From: Aquabacterium sp. | GTDB taxonomy: Bacteria > Pseudomonadota > Gammaproteobacteria > Burkholderiales > Burkholderiaceae_C | Assembly (NCBI GenBank): GCA_030654555.1 | Contig: JAURXG010000280.1 | Span: forward strand, 1 to 5,943 | Length of the DNA: 5,943 bases | Direction of reading: 5' to 3' | Shown here: positions 5,176 to 5,943 of the stretch, piece by piece | How positions within the stretch are numbered: position 1 is the first letter of the stretch | Layout of the letters: every line of letters starts with the position of its first letter | Notes under the pieces: generated by a model | What the model was told of the DNA's origin: nothing | What the model saw: only the letters and a program-made list of their open reading frames with translations | The model's database searches: none | Translations under genes and position numbers: made by a program

Positions 5176-5943
5176 ATGAAGAAACCGGTACCAGCCCTCG
5201 ACCAGATTGGGCAGACCGCTCAAGCCAACGTGCAGGCCATGGGCGAGGCGATGACCGAGTCGATGAAGACCCTGACGGGCCTGAAGCTGCCGATGGACGC
5301 GCTGACCAAGCTGCAGAGAGACTACGTCACCCAGGCCACCGCGATGTGGAACAACGCGCTCACCGCGTTCCAGACCGAGGGCACCACGACAGCGCCGGCC
5401 GGCGACAAGCGCTTTGCCGCCGACGCCTGGGCCAAGAACCCGGTGGCCGCGATGGCCGCGCAGACCTACCTGCTGAACGCCCGCACGATGATGCAGATGG
5501 CCGACAGCGTGCAGGGCGACCCCAAGACCAAGGCGCGCATCCGCTTCGCGGTGCAGCAATGGGTGGATGCCGCCAGCCCCGCCAACTACCTGGCGACCAA
5601 CCCCGAGGCGCTGGCCAAGGCGGTGGAGACGCGCGGCGAGAGCATCGGCCAGGGCATGAAGCTGCTGATGAAGGACATCGAGCAGGGCCGCATGTCGCAG
5701 ACCGACGAGAGCGTGTTCGAGGTGGGCCGCAACGTGGCCACCAGCGAAGGCGCGGTGGTGTTCGAAAACGAGCTGTTCCAGCTGATCGAGTACAAGCCGA
5801 CGACGAACAATGTGCACGAGCTGCCGTTGCTGTTCGTGCCGCCGTGCATCAACAAGTACTACATCCTCGACCTGCAGCCCGACTACTCGGTGATCGCCTA
5901 CACCGTGGCGCAGGGCCACCGCGTGTTCGTGGTCAGCTGGCGC
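5176..5943 (+). CDS. phaC: Class I poly(3-hydroxyalkanoate) synthase, N-terminal 256 residues
   Basis: The gene runs off the window end; 256 codons are present of a protein expected to have about 560-590 residues. PhaC polymerises (R)-3-hydroxyacyl-CoA into polyester at the surface of storage granules, releasing CoA. The first 75 residues are a variable, helical leader. Recognisable class I blocks follow: KRFAADAWAKNP (78-89), YLLNAR (98-103), RIRFAVQQWVDAASPANYLATNPEA (121-145), SQTDESVFEVGRNVATSEGAVVFENELFQLIEY (174-206) and VPPCINKYYILDLQP (221-235), ending VFVVSWR. The catalytic Cys of the lipase-like box and the Asp/His pair lie beyond the window, so activity cannot be judged. ATG 5176 has GGAGA 5 bases upstream and is the normal family start. 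The gene begins a transcript of its own with a candidate promoter and a PhaR-like site upstream; phaA, phaB or phaR may follow outside the window. Confidence 0.95.
   Translation, partial: MKKPVPALDQIGQTAQANVQAMGEAMTESMKTLTGLKLPMDALTKLQRDYVTQATAMWNNALTAFQTEGTTTAPAGDKRFAADAWAKNPVAAMAAQTYLLNARTMMQMADSVQGDPKTKARIRFAVQQWVDAASPANYLATNPEALAKAVETRGESIGQGMKLLMKDIEQGRMSQTDESVFEVGRNVATSEGAVVFENELFQLIEYKPTTNNVHELPLLFVPPCINKYYILDLQPDYSVIAYTVAQGHRVFVVSWR

Noticed and set aside
5062..5919. Minus-strand open frame of 285 codons antisense to phaC
   Set aside because: The product is a His/Leu/Arg/Gly-rich shadow of the phaC codons with no domain pattern. The plus strand encodes a clearly conserved class I PHA synthase.
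1..5943. CRISPR array, insertion sequence, tRNA or other RNA gene
   Set aside because: I saw no regularly spaced direct repeats, no transposase-like frame or terminal inverted repeats, and no cloverleaf-like sequence. Recurrent GCTGGCGCTGG-type strings are Ala/Leu codon runs in GC-rich genes.

Overview
This window looks like ordinary chromosome from a high-GC betaproteobacterium of the order Burkholderiales, probably the Rubrivivax/Leptothrix/Ideonella/Comamonadaceae side. The evidence is the strong G/C third-position bias, the pyruvate-dehydrogenase-type E3 C-terminus, a class I polyhydroxyalkanoate (PHA) synthase with the PPCINKYYILDLQP block, and a NagL-like maleylpyruvate isomerase paired with a FAH-family hydrolase. 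I see no mobile element, CRISPR array, tRNA or rRNA. The placement is inferred from remembered protein families, not from a search.

Layout. Bases 1-158 are the last 51 codons of a dihydrolipoyl dehydrogenase, followed by a clear hairpin terminator (201-236). Bases 378-2015 (+) encode a membrane-anchored GGDEF-EAL protein whose two catalytic signatures are both degenerate. It converges on a zinc-ribbon NUDIX hydrolase (2598-2053, -) across a 37-base gap with a GC-rich hairpin. The NUDIX gene is divergent, across 71 bases, from a three-gene forward run: a FAH-family hydrolase (2670-3362), a zeta-class GST-like maleylpyruvate/maleylacetoacetate isomerase (3383-4015) and the YfiH/PgeF-family protein (4005-4832, overlapping the previous gene by 11 bases). 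A small two-helix membrane protein lies on the minus strand (5036-4758); its tail is encoded antisense to the last 75 bases of pgeF. An AT-rich island (about 5037-5100) with nested palindromes separates it from phaC (5176 to the window end, +), of which the first 256 residues are present.

How the genes fit together. The FAH hydrolase and the isomerase are consecutive enzymes: the isomerase turns maleylpyruvate (or maleylacetoacetate) into the fumaryl isomer and the hydrolase cleaves that to fumarate plus pyruvate (or acetoacetate). This is the lower part of gentisate or homogentisate breakdown; no ring-opening dioxygenase is in view. pgeF is probably only a co-transcribed housekeeping passenger. 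phaC starts a carbon-storage locus, and a TGC-N3-GCA site in its leader resembles binding sites of PhaR/PhbF-type PHA regulators.

I found no convincing previously undescribed system. The items most worth a second look are the doubly degenerate GGDEF-EAL protein, the phaC upstream region, and the antisense 3' overlap between pgeF and the small membrane protein.
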